From Candidatus Nitrosotenuis cloacae (lineage in GTDB: Archaea > Thermoproteota > Nitrososphaeria > Nitrososphaerales > Nitrosopumilaceae): a DNA stretch of 64,000 nt. A program made the translations under genes and the position numbers. Location: NCBI RefSeq assembly GCF_026768455.1, contig NZ_JAPPVQ010000007.1, positions 17,581-81,580 on the forward strand, read 5' to 3'. The notes beneath the pieces are model-generated. The model ran no database searches. It saw only the letters and a program-made list of their open reading frames with translations, and was not told where the DNA came from. Shown here in pieces: positions 1-8,463 of the stretch. The first letter of the stretch is position 1. Every line of letters begins with the position of its first letter.

Positions 1-371
1 ACTGCGCCAACAAAGATTATCGTCCCGTTGTTCTTCTGAAGTGTGGCAGCTGCTAGCAGCATTGCAATTAGCGGTGCCTTTGCGTCGGACGCGCCGCGTC
101 CGTACAAAAAGTCGCCCTCCTTGCGTACCTTTACCTTTCCTGGAACTGTATCCATATGTCCGCACAGCAGGACCCGGGGCGTGCCTGAGCCAATCTGGGC
201 AATGAGGTTTCCTACCTCGTCGGTGCGTATATTCTCAAATCCCAAGTCGTCGCACTTGTCTGCCAGGTATTCTGCCATCGGTTTTTCTGAAAGTGACGGC
301 GTGTACAGTCGCAGTGCCTTTTCTAGCATCTTTACTGAGAACCTTGGGGTAATTGTAAATGACGAGTCCAT
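1..371 (-). CDS. lysK: [LysW]-lysine/ornithine hydrolase, N-terminal part (cut by window edge)
   Basis: Zinc-dependent M20-type deacylase that releases the finished lysine (or ornithine) from the carrier protein LysW, the last step of the LysW pathway. About 123 N-terminal residues lie in the window. The metal-binding HMDTVPG stretch and the GRGASDAKAP motif, with its bridging Asp, are both readable. The ATG at 371 follows the lysX stop by one base, so it is the last visible gene of the homocitrate synthase-lysW-lysX-lysK operon. Family assignment rests on the motifs and on the neighbouring lysX and lysW. Whether it also releases ornithine, as in Sulfolobus, is inference. Confidence 0.88.
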   Translation of the reverse strand, partial: MDSSFTITPRFSVKMLEKALRLYTPSLSEKPMAEYLADKCDDLGFENIRTDEVGNLIAQIGSGTPRVLLCGHMDTVPGKVKVRKEGDFLYGRGASDAKAPLIAMLLAAATLQKNNGTIIFVGA

Positions 372-372
372 T

Positions 373-1218
373 TTACTTTCCTGAATTTACTGCGTATTCT
401 AATATTTTTCCGGCAATGTCCACACCTGTGACACGCGCGACGTTTCTGTATTCAGTGGTGTTGTTTATCTCGTGTACCACCAGTCCGCGCTCGTTGCTCT
501 CCATTAGGTCGATTCCAACTATCTGGCCCTTGACTGCCTTTGTAGCCTTTAGGCATATCTCCTCAAGCTCCTGCGTTACATTGCATATCTCGGCAGTTCC
601 TCCGAGGTGCGTGTTTGTCTTCCAGTTCCCGTCGCCGGAATTCCTGTATATTGCGCCTGCCACCTCGTCTCCTATGACTATTGCGCGTATGTCGCGTGGC
701 GGCCTCTGCACGTATTCTTCCAAATAGTGAATCTGATAAATCGGATACATCTTTTCTCGCTCCTCTATGATTCCCTCTGCTGCCTCGCGGTTGTTTAATT
801 TGGTTACCATTCTTCCCCAGCTGCCGACGGTCGGCTTTATCACCTTTGGATACCCTATCTTGTCCAGCGCATCAAGTGCCGCGTCCTTTGAGAATGCCGT
901 AGTCACATACGGTGTCTGCACTCCTGCGTTTCGAAGAAGCATGTGGGTGAACAGCTTGTTTCCGGCATAGATTCCAGTGTGCAACGAGTTTATCACGTTT
1001 GCACCGACTCCCTCGAGTGCCGCAGTCGCGTGGAGATTTCTGTAATAGCTTACGCATCGCTGCAGTACTGTGCCAAACGGGGCCTTTTTGTCAAGATCTA
1101 TTACGAGGTTCTTACAGTCCACCATCTCGATTTCGATGCCCTTCTTCTTTGCAGATTCTGTTAGGGCCTTTTCTTCAAGTCGTATTGTGTCGTAGAGAAC
1201 CGTTACTTGCGGGCTCAC
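373..1218 (-). CDS. lysX: alpha-aminoadipate--LysW ligase
   Basis: ATP-grasp ligase of the RimK/LysX family, 281 residues. It joins the amino group of alpha-aminoadipate to the C-terminal residue of LysW, opening lysine synthesis on the carrier. Visible are the ATP-grasp core (PKVIKPTVGSWGRMV near residue 125), the RPPRDIRAIVIGD segment and the metal-binding HEINNTTEY near the C-terminus. The GTG start overlaps the lysW1 stop (GTGA), which implies translational coupling. It is paralogous to the ligase at 6156-7013. Lysine rather than arginine is inferred from the adjacent homocitrate synthase, not from residues alone. Confidence 0.88.
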   Translation of the reverse strand: MSPQVTVLYDTIRLEEKALTESAKKKGIEIEMVDCKNLVIDLDKKAPFGTVLQRCVSYYRNLHATAALEGVGANVINSLHTGIYAGNKLFTHMLLRNAGVQTPYVTTAFSKDAALDALDKIGYPKVIKPTVGSWGRMVTKLNNREAAEGIIEEREKMYPIYQIHYLEEYVQRPPRDIRAIVIGDEVAGAIYRNSGDGNWKTNTHLGGTAEICNVTQELEEICLKATKAVKGQIVGIDLMESNERGLVVHEINNTTEYRNVARVTGVDIAGKILEYAVNSGK

Positions 1219-1382
1219 TGACCCCAGTCCTCTCCAACGCTCTGGGCCGGTTTTAGCCCAAATCCGTCGGACGATTTTACAATCTCAAAGCTTGCTCCGC
1301 AATCAGGACACGTCACAAGTTCGCCTTCGAGGGCGTCGCTTGGAACGGATATGTCGGAGTCACATTCTGCACATTTTGCCAT
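1215..1382 (-). CDS. lysW: amino-group carrier protein LysW, lysine-operon copy, C-terminal Gln
   Basis: Small acidic carrier protein of 55 residues that holds the aminoadipate amino group during lysine synthesis. Two CxxC pairs (CAEC near residue 4 and CPDC near residue 27) form the zinc site. The tail reads GEDWGQ. The family norm is EDWGE, where the side-chain carboxyl of the last Glu is the attachment point. The codon before the TGA is CAG on the minus strand (bases 1218-1220), so Gln is directly encoded. I chose the ATG at 1382, two bases downstream of the homocitrate synthase stop, because it gives the family N-terminus MAKCAEC and the same length as the second copy at 7014-7181. Confidence 0.9.
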   Translation of the reverse strand: MAKCAECDSDISVPSDALEGELVTCPDCGASFEIVKSSDGFGLKPAQSVGEDWGQ

Positions 1383-1383
1383 G

Positions 1384-2565
1384 TTATTCCTTACTGCCCT
1401 TTGAGTCATTAATTATCTTTCTTTCAAGCTTGCTGTCTAGTGGGATCTCAAGGAGGTCGCCCATTCTGAGGTTTTTAAGCCCAAGAGCCACTGCCTTTGC
1501 CTGCTCGTCGTTCTTTTCCAGCCCCAGTATTGACATCAGGTACGCAGAGCCTGTCTTTCCTGCAAGCTCGCCAAACACTATTCTGCGCCTGTTTCCTACC
1601 ACGCGCGGCGGAATCGGCTCATATGCTGCCGGATTTCGAAGTATGGCCGCAAGGTGCGTTCCTGCCTTGTGCTTGTATGCGGTAGGTCCGACGATTGGCT
1701 TTGAGTCGTACGGCGGAATTCCTGTATATTCCTCGATTAATCTTGAAAGGTCCGTTAGCATGTCCAGTCTGAAGTCGTTTGGTGAGCGGTACAGGTAAGT
1801 CATTGCGACTGCCACCTCTGCAAGGGAGGGGATTCCGGTCCTCTCTCCGATTCCGTCTATCGTGGTGTGTATCTGCTCTGCTCCCGCATCTATTCCAGCA
1901 AATGCGTTTGCGACTGCAAATCCCATGTCGTTGTGGCAGTGGACATCCAGTGGCACCTTGATCTTCTCGTGTATCATCTTGACAAAGTTGTACATTCCCC
2001 TCGGCCTCATGACGCCGACCGTGTCAGGCAGGCTTATCCTGTCGACTCCTGCCTCTTCGATTGCCTTGCACATCTTTAGGAGGAACTCGGGGTCGGCCCT
2101 GCTTCCATCCTCTACTGTAAATCTCATCTTTAATCCGTGGGCCTTTGCGTACTCGACAGTCTCCACTGCACGCCGCATCGCCTCCTCACGCGTGATTCTA
2201 AGCTTGTCCTTTAGGTGAATGTCTGAAATTCCAAGGTATGTTGCAGTCCACTTTGGGTCGCACTTTAACGCCACGTCGACGTCCTCCTTTAGTGCGCGAA
2301 CGTGCGCTACGATGTCTGCCTTTAGTCCCTGCTTTATGATCGTCTTTGTTGCCTCAAAGTGGTCCTCTGATACTACGGGTGATATCTCGATCTGGTCGAC
2401 TCCGAAATAGTCAAGCATCCATGCAATCTGGATTCTCTGCTTGTTGGTAAATGTGACACCTGGGTGCTGCTCTCCCTCCCTGAGGGTGCTATCAAGCACG
2501 CGTATCTTTCGCGGCTTTTTGTCATACTCGTTCCACAGGTGCGCGTAGTAATTCGGATCACTCAT
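1384..2565 (-). CDS. homocitrate synthase (2-isopropylmalate synthase family)
   Basis: DRE-TIM metallolyase, 393 residues, condensing acetyl-CoA with 2-oxoglutarate as the first step of the aminoadipate route to lysine. The DSTLREGEQ metal and substrate motif lies near residue 25, and HCHNDMG supplies the metal-binding His pair near residue 210. The protein ends after the catalytic and linker regions and shows no separate C-terminal regulatory domain of LeuA type. It is the first gene of the lysW1-lysX-lysK operon, and this supports homocitrate over isopropylmalate or citramalate. A TATA-like element lies about 30 bases upstream. The family contains look-alikes, so substrate is an inference from context. 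Confidence 0.82.
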   Translation of the reverse strand: MSDPNYYAHLWNEYDKKPRKIRVLDSTLREGEQHPGVTFTNKQRIQIAWMLDYFGVDQIEISPVVSEDHFEATKTIIKQGLKADIVAHVRALKEDVDVALKCDPKWTATYLGISDIHLKDKLRITREEAMRRAVETVEYAKAHGLKMRFTVEDGSRADPEFLLKMCKAIEEAGVDRISLPDTVGVMRPRGMYNFVKMIHEKIKVPLDVHCHNDMGFAVANAFAGIDAGAEQIHTTIDGIGERTGIPSLAEVAVAMTYLYRSPNDFRLDMLTDLSRLIEEYTGIPPYDSKPIVGPTAYKHKAGTHLAAILRNPAAYEPIPPRVVGNRRRIVFGELAGKTGSAYLMSILGLEKNDEQAKAVALGLKNLRMGDLLEIPLDSKLERKIINDSKGSKE

Positions 2566-2591
2566 TGCTGAATTAGCAATGTTTTGGACCT

Positions 2592-2599
2592 GTTATAAA
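2592..2599 (-). promoter_or_regulatory. TATA-like box of the homocitrate synthase-lysWXK operon
   Basis: On the minus strand the sequence reads CTTTATAA, centred about 30 bases before the ATG at 2565. This is the spacing expected for a nearly leaderless archaeal transcript. It separates the lysine operon from the upstream argG-to-lrp operon. Confidence 0.6.
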
Positions 2600-2681
2600 G
2601 ATAATCGTACTAGAAACGGCATAAATCGGACAATATCGGTTCGTTTTTAGGCTTAATGCAGAACGGCGAGTTCGATTTTCG

Positions 2682-3101
2682 CTATACCACGTCACGCAGT
2701 ATGATTACCGTGTTGGTGTCGGAGACTCCCTGCACCTTTCGCAGCTGGTCTATTGAGCCGTTTATCTCAGTGATGTTTGGCGCAGAAATTATCACCGCAA
2801 TGTCGTACTGGCCTGTTATCTCGTAGACTATCTTTACGCCTTCCAGCTTTGTGAGCCTGGCGGACACCTTTGATGTGTCCATTGACGACTCTACTGATAT
2901 TAGCACGATTGCCTTTGTCGAGTTTTGCTCGCCAATCTCGACTGTGAACTTCTTTATGACCTGGCCGTCTATGAGGTTCTTGACCCTGCGCCTTACTGCC
3001 GATTCTGAGAGCTTTAGCTTTTTGCCAATGTCTACAAACGACTCCCTAGAGTCCTCCTTTAGGATCTTTAGTATCTCGTCGTCAATCTTGTCCTTGTGCA
3101 T
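2682..3101 (-). CDS. Lrp/AsnC-family transcriptional regulator
   Basis: DNA-binding regulator of 139 residues: an N-terminal helix-turn-helix (about residues 5-55, with SFVDIGKKLKLSESAVRRR) and a C-terminal ligand-binding RAM domain (about 65-135). The ATG at 3101 is chosen because it gives the standard Lrp N-terminus. It overlaps the aminotransferase end by 20 bases, so the gene is the tail of the argG operon and sits directly in front of the lysine operon promoter. In Sulfolobus an Lrp-type protein, LysM, controls lysine genes in a lysine-dependent way. A similar role here is inferred from position. Confidence 0.85.
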   Translation of the reverse strand: MHKDKIDDEILKILKEDSRESFVDIGKKLKLSESAVRRRVKNLIDGQVIKKFTVEIGEQNSTKAIVLISVESSMDTSKVSARLTKLEGVKIVYEITGQYDIAVIISAPNITEINGSIDQLRKVQGVSDTNTVIILRDVV

Positions 3102-4272
3102 TCTTTTTCCTCTCTGCCTCTCTAGTAAATAACTTGTCAAGTACCTCTAATACTTTGTTGACCTGCGCCTCCGTCATCACAAGTGGCGGCAGGAATCGCA
3201 GTATGTTTCTACCAGAGTACAGCAGCAAGACCCCCTCCGATATTCCGTCAAACAAAATGTCCTTTACCTCAAACTTCATCTCGACTCCAATCATCATCCC
3301 TTTGCCCCTTACCTCGCGTATAATGTTGTGTTTTTGCTTTAGCTTCTCCAGCCCCTCCATGAGGATCTGCCCAATTCTTGCGGCGTTTGCTATGAGGCCG
3401 TCCTGTGTAAGTGCCTGCAGCGTTGCAATTCCTGCTGCGCATGAGAGCGGGTTTCCGCCAAACGTGGACGAGTGCTCACCCTTGCTCATAGCCGCAAGTA
3501 TCTCGGGCTTTACTAGCGTGGCGCTCATCGGCACGCCGCCTGCGATTCCCTTTGCAAGGCACATGATATCTGGCGCCGTGTTCCAGTGGTCGCACGCCCA
3601 CATCTTGCCTGTCCTGCCAAGTCCTGCCTGAATCTCGTCAAAGATGAGGAGGATTCCGTTTTCGTCGCAGAGCTTTCTTACGTCCTGCAGGAATCCGTCT
3701 GGAGCCACATTGATTCCGCCCTCGCCCTGTATTGGCTCCATTATGATAAATGCGGTGTCCTTGTCTATCTTGGAGCGGAGCGTCTCAATGTCGCCAAACG
3801 GAGAGAACGTCGGCTTTTCCACTAGGGGCATGAATGCCTTTCTGTATTTTGGATTGAATGTAATTGATAGTGCACCCATTGATTTTCCATGGTAGGAACC
3901 ATTCATTGCTATCATGCCTGACTTGCCGGTATACTTTCTTGCAAACTTTATCGCAGCCTCCACTGCCTCAGTCCCGCTGTTTCCAAGGTGCACGTTTGTG
4001 AGCCCCTTTGGTGCAAGCTTGATGAGGTTCTCAAGGAACTCCTCGCGGGTCTTGTTGTACAGGGATGTGTGTACTGTGATTATCTTGTCAAGCTGGTTTT
4101 TCAGCGCCGAGACGACTCGCGGGTTTCTGTGTCCGACCAGCGCCACGCCGTATCCGCCCATGCAATCGATGTACTCTTTGTTGTTGATGTCCCAGACTAG
4201 GGCCCCATCTCCTTTTTCGATTGTGACTGGGAATCTCTGGTAGAGACTACCTAGGAAATCATCTTCTGTCAT
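3082..4272 (-). CDS. lysJ: [LysW]-aminoadipate/glutamate semialdehyde aminotransferase
   Basis: Class III PLP-dependent aminotransferase (ArgD/LysJ family), 396 residues, which adds the amino group to the LysW-bound semialdehyde. Motifs include the phosphate-binding GNSGTEAVEAAIK near residue 100, FDEIQAGLGRTG near 217 and the PLP lysine in CLAKGIAGGVPM near 240. It overlaps the kinase gene by four bases (ATGA). Only one copy is present between two ligase/carrier sets, so it probably acts in both lysine and arginine synthesis. Confidence 0.88.
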   Translation of the reverse strand: MTEDDFLGSLYQRFPVTIEKGDGALVWDINNKEYIDCMGGYGVALVGHRNPRVVSALKNQLDKIITVHTSLYNKTREEFLENLIKLAPKGLTNVHLGNSGTEAVEAAIKFARKYTGKSGMIAMNGSYHGKSMGALSITFNPKYRKAFMPLVEKPTFSPFGDIETLRSKIDKDTAFIIMEPIQGEGGINVAPDGFLQDVRKLCDENGILLIFDEIQAGLGRTGKMWACDHWNTAPDIMCLAKGIAGGVPMSATLVKPEILAAMSKGEHSSTFGGNPLSCAAGIATLQALTQDGLIANAARIGQILMEGLEKLKQKHNIIREVRGKGMMIGVEMKFEVKDILFDGISEGVLLLYSGRNILRFLPPLVMTEAQVNKVLEVLDKLFTREAERKKNAQGQD

Positions 4273-5069
4273 TTGGAAATTACCGTGCAGTTTTGGTGAG
4301 ATATTGCCGAGGATATAGGATTTTCCCGCTGGCCATTGGCAATGAGTGCCTCCTTGACGCCCATGTCAAGTGCCTCTGTTGCGGCCAGGATCTTTTTCTC
4401 CATGCCAAAGCCGACCTTTGGTCGTATCTCCTTTGCCTCCGCGTTTGTCATGTTGTGGACCACCTTTTCGTTCATCAAAAGCCCGTCCACGTTTGTCAAA
4501 AATAGTATCTTGTCGCTTTGAATGGCACCTGCCACGTTTGCAGCCGCCCTGTCTCCGTCTATGTTCAGAAAATCAAACTCTTTGCTTATTGCAATTGGCG
4601 AGATTACCGGCGTGTACCCATTTTCCAGGAGCATCTTGAGCAGCGCCCCGTTTACCTCCGTGACCTTTCCTGTGTATCCTCCGTCGATTACCTGCTTTCG
4701 GCCCTTTTCGTTCACTATTACCAGCTTGTCCTTTCTTTCTGCCAGGAATATCCTTCCGTCAACTCCACTCAGGCCGATTGCGTTGATGCCGTGCTTTTGC
4801 AGCATCTGCACTATGTTCTTGTTTATCTTTCCTGACATCACCATGGTAAAGATCTCAGCAGTCTCCTTATCCGTGTATCTTGACTTGATTCCGCTTGGGG
4901 AGACTACGAACTTTGGCTCCTTTCCCATTATCTCGCAAGTTCTGGTTACCTCCTTTCCGCCCCCGTGCACCAGTATGACTCCCTCGCTTTCTGCAACTTT
5001 TTTTATGTCAGGTATGGTTGATGGGTGAAGATTTTCTACTACGCTTCCGCCGATCTTGATTGTAATCAT
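4269..5069 (-). CDS. lysZ: [LysW]-aminoadipate/glutamate kinase
   Basis: Amino acid kinase family protein, 266 residues, phosphorylating the LysW-bound aminoadipate or glutamate. The N-terminal nucleotide-binding KIGGSVVEN, the HGGGKEV loop near residue 37, and the FLNIDGDRAAANVA segment near 165 are all intact. Its length matches LysZ/ArgB. It is followed by lysJ with a four-base overlap and preceded by lysY with a three-base gap. The single copy suggests a bifunctional LysZ/ArgB, as in Sulfolobus. Confidence 0.88.
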   Translation of the reverse strand: MITIKIGGSVVENLHPSTIPDIKKVAESEGVILVHGGGKEVTRTCEIMGKEPKFVVSPSGIKSRYTDKETAEIFTMVMSGKINKNIVQMLQKHGINAIGLSGVDGRIFLAERKDKLVIVNEKGRKQVIDGGYTGKVTEVNGALLKMLLENGYTPVISPIAISKEFDFLNIDGDRAAANVAGAIQSDKILFLTNVDGLLMNEKVVHNMTNAEAKEIRPKVGFGMEKKILAATEALDMGVKEALIANGQRENPISSAISHQNCTVISK

Positions 5070-5072
5070 TTT

Positions 5073-6128
5073 TTAAACTGGTGTCAGCGGTGAGTATCTG
5101 AGTCCGTCCATTTCGTCAAAGCCTGCCATGATGTTCATGTTCTGAACGGCAGAGCCTGCGGCGCCCTTCATCAGGTTGTCTGATGCGGACAGTGCAACTA
5201 GTCTGTGATTGTCTTCGTCAATGTCAAATCCGATGTCGCAGAAATTGGAGCCGACGACAAACTTGGGGTCTGGGAACTTGTAGAGGCCCTTCTTGTCTCG
5301 GATTAGTCTGATGAATCTCTCGTTCTTGTACATGTCCCTGTACACCTTCCACAGTTCCAGCTCGTTCATGTCCTTTAGGAGGAACGTGTGGTTTGTGCAT
5401 AGTATGCCCCTTACGATGTCTACTGCGTGAGGGCTCATTGATACGTGAATCTTTTTTCCTGCTATCTCGCTCAGCTCCTGTTCTATCTCGCCTGTGTGTC
5501 TGTGCTTTGCAGGCTTGTACGGCCTAATTACGCCTGAACGCATTGCGTGGTGTGTTCCTGCCACGCTTCCTGCGCCTGCACCAGATGAGCCGATTTTAGA
5601 GTCTACTACAATGTGCTCAGTGTCGATGAGATTGTTCTTGATTAGAGGTGCAAGTGCAAGCATGGATGTTACTGCCATGCATCCTGGGCATGATACCAGT
5701 TGCGCATTTTTTATCTGTTCTCTGTGGAGTTCTGGGACGCCGAATACTGACTTTGCCAGATAGTCCGGATGCGGGTGCTCCCAGCCGTACCACTTGGTGT
5801 ATCCTTCCTGGTTGTGCAGTCTGTAATCTGCTGAAAGGTCCACTACTTTGAGGCCCCTGTCGTAAAGTGCCTTTACTATCTCGGTTGCAGTTCCGTGAGG
5901 TACTGCGGTAAAGACGAGATCGCACTTGTCGGACATTTTATCATAGTCTAACTCTGAAAACGTCATCTCTGTAAATCCCTTGAGTGCCGGCTGGACTCTG
6001 TGTAGGTACTCCCCTACGTGCTGCCTTGAGGTCACCATTGCGATCTCTACTTTGGGGTGTGTTACCAAAAGACGCAACATCTCTCCGCCCACGTATCCTG
6101 ATGCTCCGACTACTCCGACTCTTAACAT
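5073..6128 (-). CDS. lysY: [LysW]-aminoadipyl/glutamyl phosphate reductase
   Basis: NADPH-dependent reductase of the ArgC/LysY family, 351 residues, making the semialdehyde on LysW. An N-terminal Rossmann motif GVVGASGYVGGEML is followed by the catalytic cysteine in VSCPGCMAVTS near residue 147. It lies between argX and lysZ on the same strand with short gaps. As with lysZ and lysJ, the single copy should serve both amino acids. Confidence 0.88.
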   Translation of the reverse strand: MLRVGVVGASGYVGGEMLRLLVTHPKVEIAMVTSRQHVGEYLHRVQPALKGFTEMTFSELDYDKMSDKCDLVFTAVPHGTATEIVKALYDRGLKVVDLSADYRLHNQEGYTKWYGWEHPHPDYLAKSVFGVPELHREQIKNAQLVSCPGCMAVTSMLALAPLIKNNLIDTEHIVVDSKIGSSGAGAGSVAGTHHAMRSGVIRPYKPAKHRHTGEIEQELSEIAGKKIHVSMSPHAVDIVRGILCTNHTFLLKDMNELELWKVYRDMYKNERFIRLIRDKKGLYKFPDPKFVVGSNFCDIGFDIDEDNHRLVALSASDNLMKGAAGSAVQNMNIMAGFDEMDGLRYSPLTPV

Positions 6129-6155
6129 ACGCCTTCTCTCGTAAGGTGGTGTAAT

Positions 6156-7013
6156 TTATTTTCTGGCATGATTTAGGGCAAATTCTATCATTTCTTGCGG
6201 GATATTCTTCTTTGCAACTCGTGCAAGTCCCTTGAACTCTACCGTATTATTCACCTCGTGTATTACGAGGCCGCGCTTTTCGTCTTCCATCAGATCGATT
6301 CCAAGTATTCCGCCGCCAACTGCCCTTGACGCCTTGATGCAGAGGTCCTCCATCTCCTTTGTTATCTCGCAGATCTCCGGATCTCCTCCAAGCGCTATGT
6401 TTGTCTTAAAGTCCCCCTGCGACTTTCTGTACATTGCGGCAATTACGTGATCACCTACTGTTATTGCGCGTATGTCGCGTGGCGGCCTGTTTATCATTTC
6501 TTGTAAATAATAGATTCTGTCGTGCGAGCCGTCCTCTATGTCGCGCATCTCAAGGATTGCCTCTGTCGTGTCCTTGTCGCGCAGGGGCAGTATTCCGCGG
6601 CCCCAACTTCCAATTATCGGCTTTATCACTATCGGGTAGCCTAGTTTCTCAATTAGCCTCATTGCCTCCTCTGACGAGAATGCAAAATGGGTCTTTGGCG
6701 TAGGCACGCCATGTTTTTTCAAAAGTAGTGAGGTTATCATCTTGTTTCCGCACTTTTCTGCGACTGCGTGCGAGTTTACCACCGGAACGTCCATGAACTC
6801 TAGGCAGGCAGTAAAGTGCAGGCCGCGATAATAGCTGACACAGCGCTCCAAGACGACATCACCAAAATCGATGTCGGTCTTCTTGGACTCTGTGCTGAGT
6901 TGGGTTATCTTTGCGTCCTGCATTATTGTATCGTGACCCATCTTGGATGCCTGGTCCTCAAGCATTTTCTCCTCGAGTCGGAGTCTATCAAATACGATAC
7001 AAACTCTGGACAA
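6156..7013 (-). CDS. argX: glutamate--LysW ligase
   Basis: Second ATP-grasp LysX/ArgX-family ligase, 285 residues. The core PIVIKPIIGSWGRGI near residue 127, the NRPPRDIRAITVGD segment and the metal-binding HEVNNTVEF near the C-terminus are intact. It lies between argG and the shared reductase, and its own lysW copy ends one base upstream. Therefore I read it as the glutamate-specific ArgX that starts ornithine/arginine synthesis. The specificity is inferred from context. Confidence 0.83.
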   Translation of the reverse strand: MSRVCIVFDRLRLEEKMLEDQASKMGHDTIMQDAKITQLSTESKKTDIDFGDVVLERCVSYYRGLHFTACLEFMDVPVVNSHAVAEKCGNKMITSLLLKKHGVPTPKTHFAFSSEEAMRLIEKLGYPIVIKPIIGSWGRGILPLRDKDTTEAILEMRDIEDGSHDRIYYLQEMINRPPRDIRAITVGDHVIAAMYRKSQGDFKTNIALGGDPEICEITKEMEDLCIKASRAVGGGILGIDLMEDEKRGLVIHEVNNTVEFKGLARVAKKNIPQEMIEFALNHARK

Positions 7014-7181
7014 CTATTCTCCCCAGTCTTCTCCGACGCTTTCTGCTGGCTTTAGTTCTACGCTAGAGCCGTCCTTCTTTGATATCTCAAAGTCGGCGCC
7101 GCATTCTGGGCAAGATACTATCTCGCCAACTGCTGCGTCTGCTGGGATGTTGATTGTTGCGTCACATTCTAAGCAATTCAT
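7014..7181 (-). CDS. lysW: amino-group carrier protein LysW, arginine-operon copy, C-terminal Glu
   Basis: Second carrier protein, also 55 residues when started at the ATG at 7181 (MNCLEC). The zinc-binding CLEC and CPEC pairs are intact, and the tail is the canonical GEDWGE. A GTG at 7196 overlapping the argG stop (GTGA) is an alternative start adding five residues. The shorter form matches the other copy and the family. Carrying glutamate for arginine synthesis is inferred from its place between argG and argX. Confidence 0.9.
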   Translation of the reverse strand: MNCLECDATINIPADAAVGEIVSCPECGADFEISKKDGSSVELKPAESVGEDWGE

Positions 7182-7192
7182 TATGATCCTTG

Positions 7193-8380
7193 TCACCTCT
7201 TGTTTAGTAATTTATTAGCTTCTGTTGTTTGCAGTCCCCACAGCTCAACAAAGCCGGTTGCCTTTCTCTGATCAAACGCTGATCCCTTTCCGTAGGTGGC
7301 AATGTTGTGGCTGTATAGGGAGTACTTGGATTTTCGTCCAACAACTCGCAAGCTTCCCTTGTGGAGTTTTAGTCTGACCGTACCTGTGACGACCTTCTGG
7401 GACTGGTCGATGAACCTGTCCAAGTCCCGCTTTAGCGGATCCTGCCACAGTCCGGAATACGCAAGCCATGCCCATTCTTGGTCCACCATCTCCTTGAACT
7501 TGTTCTCATGCTTGGTATGCACCATCTTTTCAAGGTCAGAATGGGCCTCTATGATGCACAGGGCGCCTGGCGTCTCGTAGACCTCGCGGGACTTGATTCC
7601 AACTACGCGGTCCTCTATGTGGTCGACTATGCCAACACCATAGGAGCCTGCTACCCTGTTTGCATACTCGATTAGTCTTATCGGTGTCATTCTCTTCTTG
7701 TCGATTGCTACTGGCACGCCGTTCTGAAACTCAATTTCCATATAGCGCGGCTTGTCTGGCAGGCCACGTGTCTTTACCCAGATGAACGCGTCGTCCGGAG
7801 GCTCTGCATATGGGTCCTCCATGTTGCCCCCCTCTATTGCCCTGCCCCACAGGTTCTGGTCTATTGAAAATTTCTTTGATACACTGTCAATTGGTATTCC
7901 GTGTTTGTTCGCAAACTCTAGCTCAGTTGTCCTGTCAAGGTTCAGATCCCTGATTGGTGCAATTATTGGGAGGTTGGAGCCTGAGCCAAATGTTACGTCA
8001 AATCGCACTTGGTCGTTTCCCTTTCCGGTGCATCCGTGCGCAAGTGCATCGACCTTTTCCTTTTTTGCCACCTCGAGCACCTTTTGCGCAATTAGTGGTC
8101 GCGCAAGGGATGTGGCAAGGCAGTATTTTTTCTGGTAAAGCGCGTTTGCCTTTATCGCAGGATAGATGTAGTTCTCAACGAACTCTTTTCGCGCATCAAG
8201 ATTGTAATGTCGCAAGACTCCAAGTTTCTTTGCCTTTGCCGCAATTTTTTTCTGGTCACTTCCCTCGCCTACGTCAACTGTTACCGTGATTACGTCCATG
8301 CGGTGTTTTTCCTGGAGATATTTTATCACAACAGACGTGTCCAGTCCGCCGGAAAAAGCAAGCACTGCCTTTTGTTTCAT
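7193..8380 (-). CDS. argG: argininosuccinate synthase
   Basis: Joins citrulline and aspartate using ATP in the penultimate arginine step. The N-terminal PP-loop AFSGGLDTSVVIKYL is at residues 7-21. GCTGKGNDQVRF near 117 and the EGGNMEDPYAEPP region near 190 are typical of ArgG. The ATG at 8380 gives the family start MKQKAVLAFSGG and 395 residues, and it lies about 30 bases after a TATA-like element (8407-8413). An in-frame ATG at 8443 would add 21 residues with no family support. First gene of the arg operon, followed by lysW2. Confidence 0.93.
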   Translation of the reverse strand: MKQKAVLAFSGGLDTSVVIKYLQEKHRMDVITVTVDVGEGSDQKKIAAKAKKLGVLRHYNLDARKEFVENYIYPAIKANALYQKKYCLATSLARPLIAQKVLEVAKKEKVDALAHGCTGKGNDQVRFDVTFGSGSNLPIIAPIRDLNLDRTTELEFANKHGIPIDSVSKKFSIDQNLWGRAIEGGNMEDPYAEPPDDAFIWVKTRGLPDKPRYMEIEFQNGVPVAIDKKRMTPIRLIEYANRVAGSYGVGIVDHIEDRVVGIKSREVYETPGALCIIEAHSDLEKMVHTKHENKFKEMVDQEWAWLAYSGLWQDPLKRDLDRFIDQSQKVVTGTVRLKLHKGSLRVVGRKSKYSLYSHNIATYGKGSAFDQRKATGFVELWGLQTTEANKLLNKR

Positions 8381-8406
8381 TAGAGCTTTTCCGTCATGTG
8401 TTTTGC

Positions 8407-8413
8407 ATTTATC
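8407..8413 (-). promoter_or_regulatory. TATA-like box of the argG operon
   Basis: The minus strand reads GATAAAT 27-33 bases before the ATG at 8380. This position supports that start over the upstream ATG at 8443. Confidence 0.45.
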
Positions 8414-8463
8414 TTTTGTGATGATCCAGTTTGCAATTTTCATTTTATGATTTTGGAAAATAG

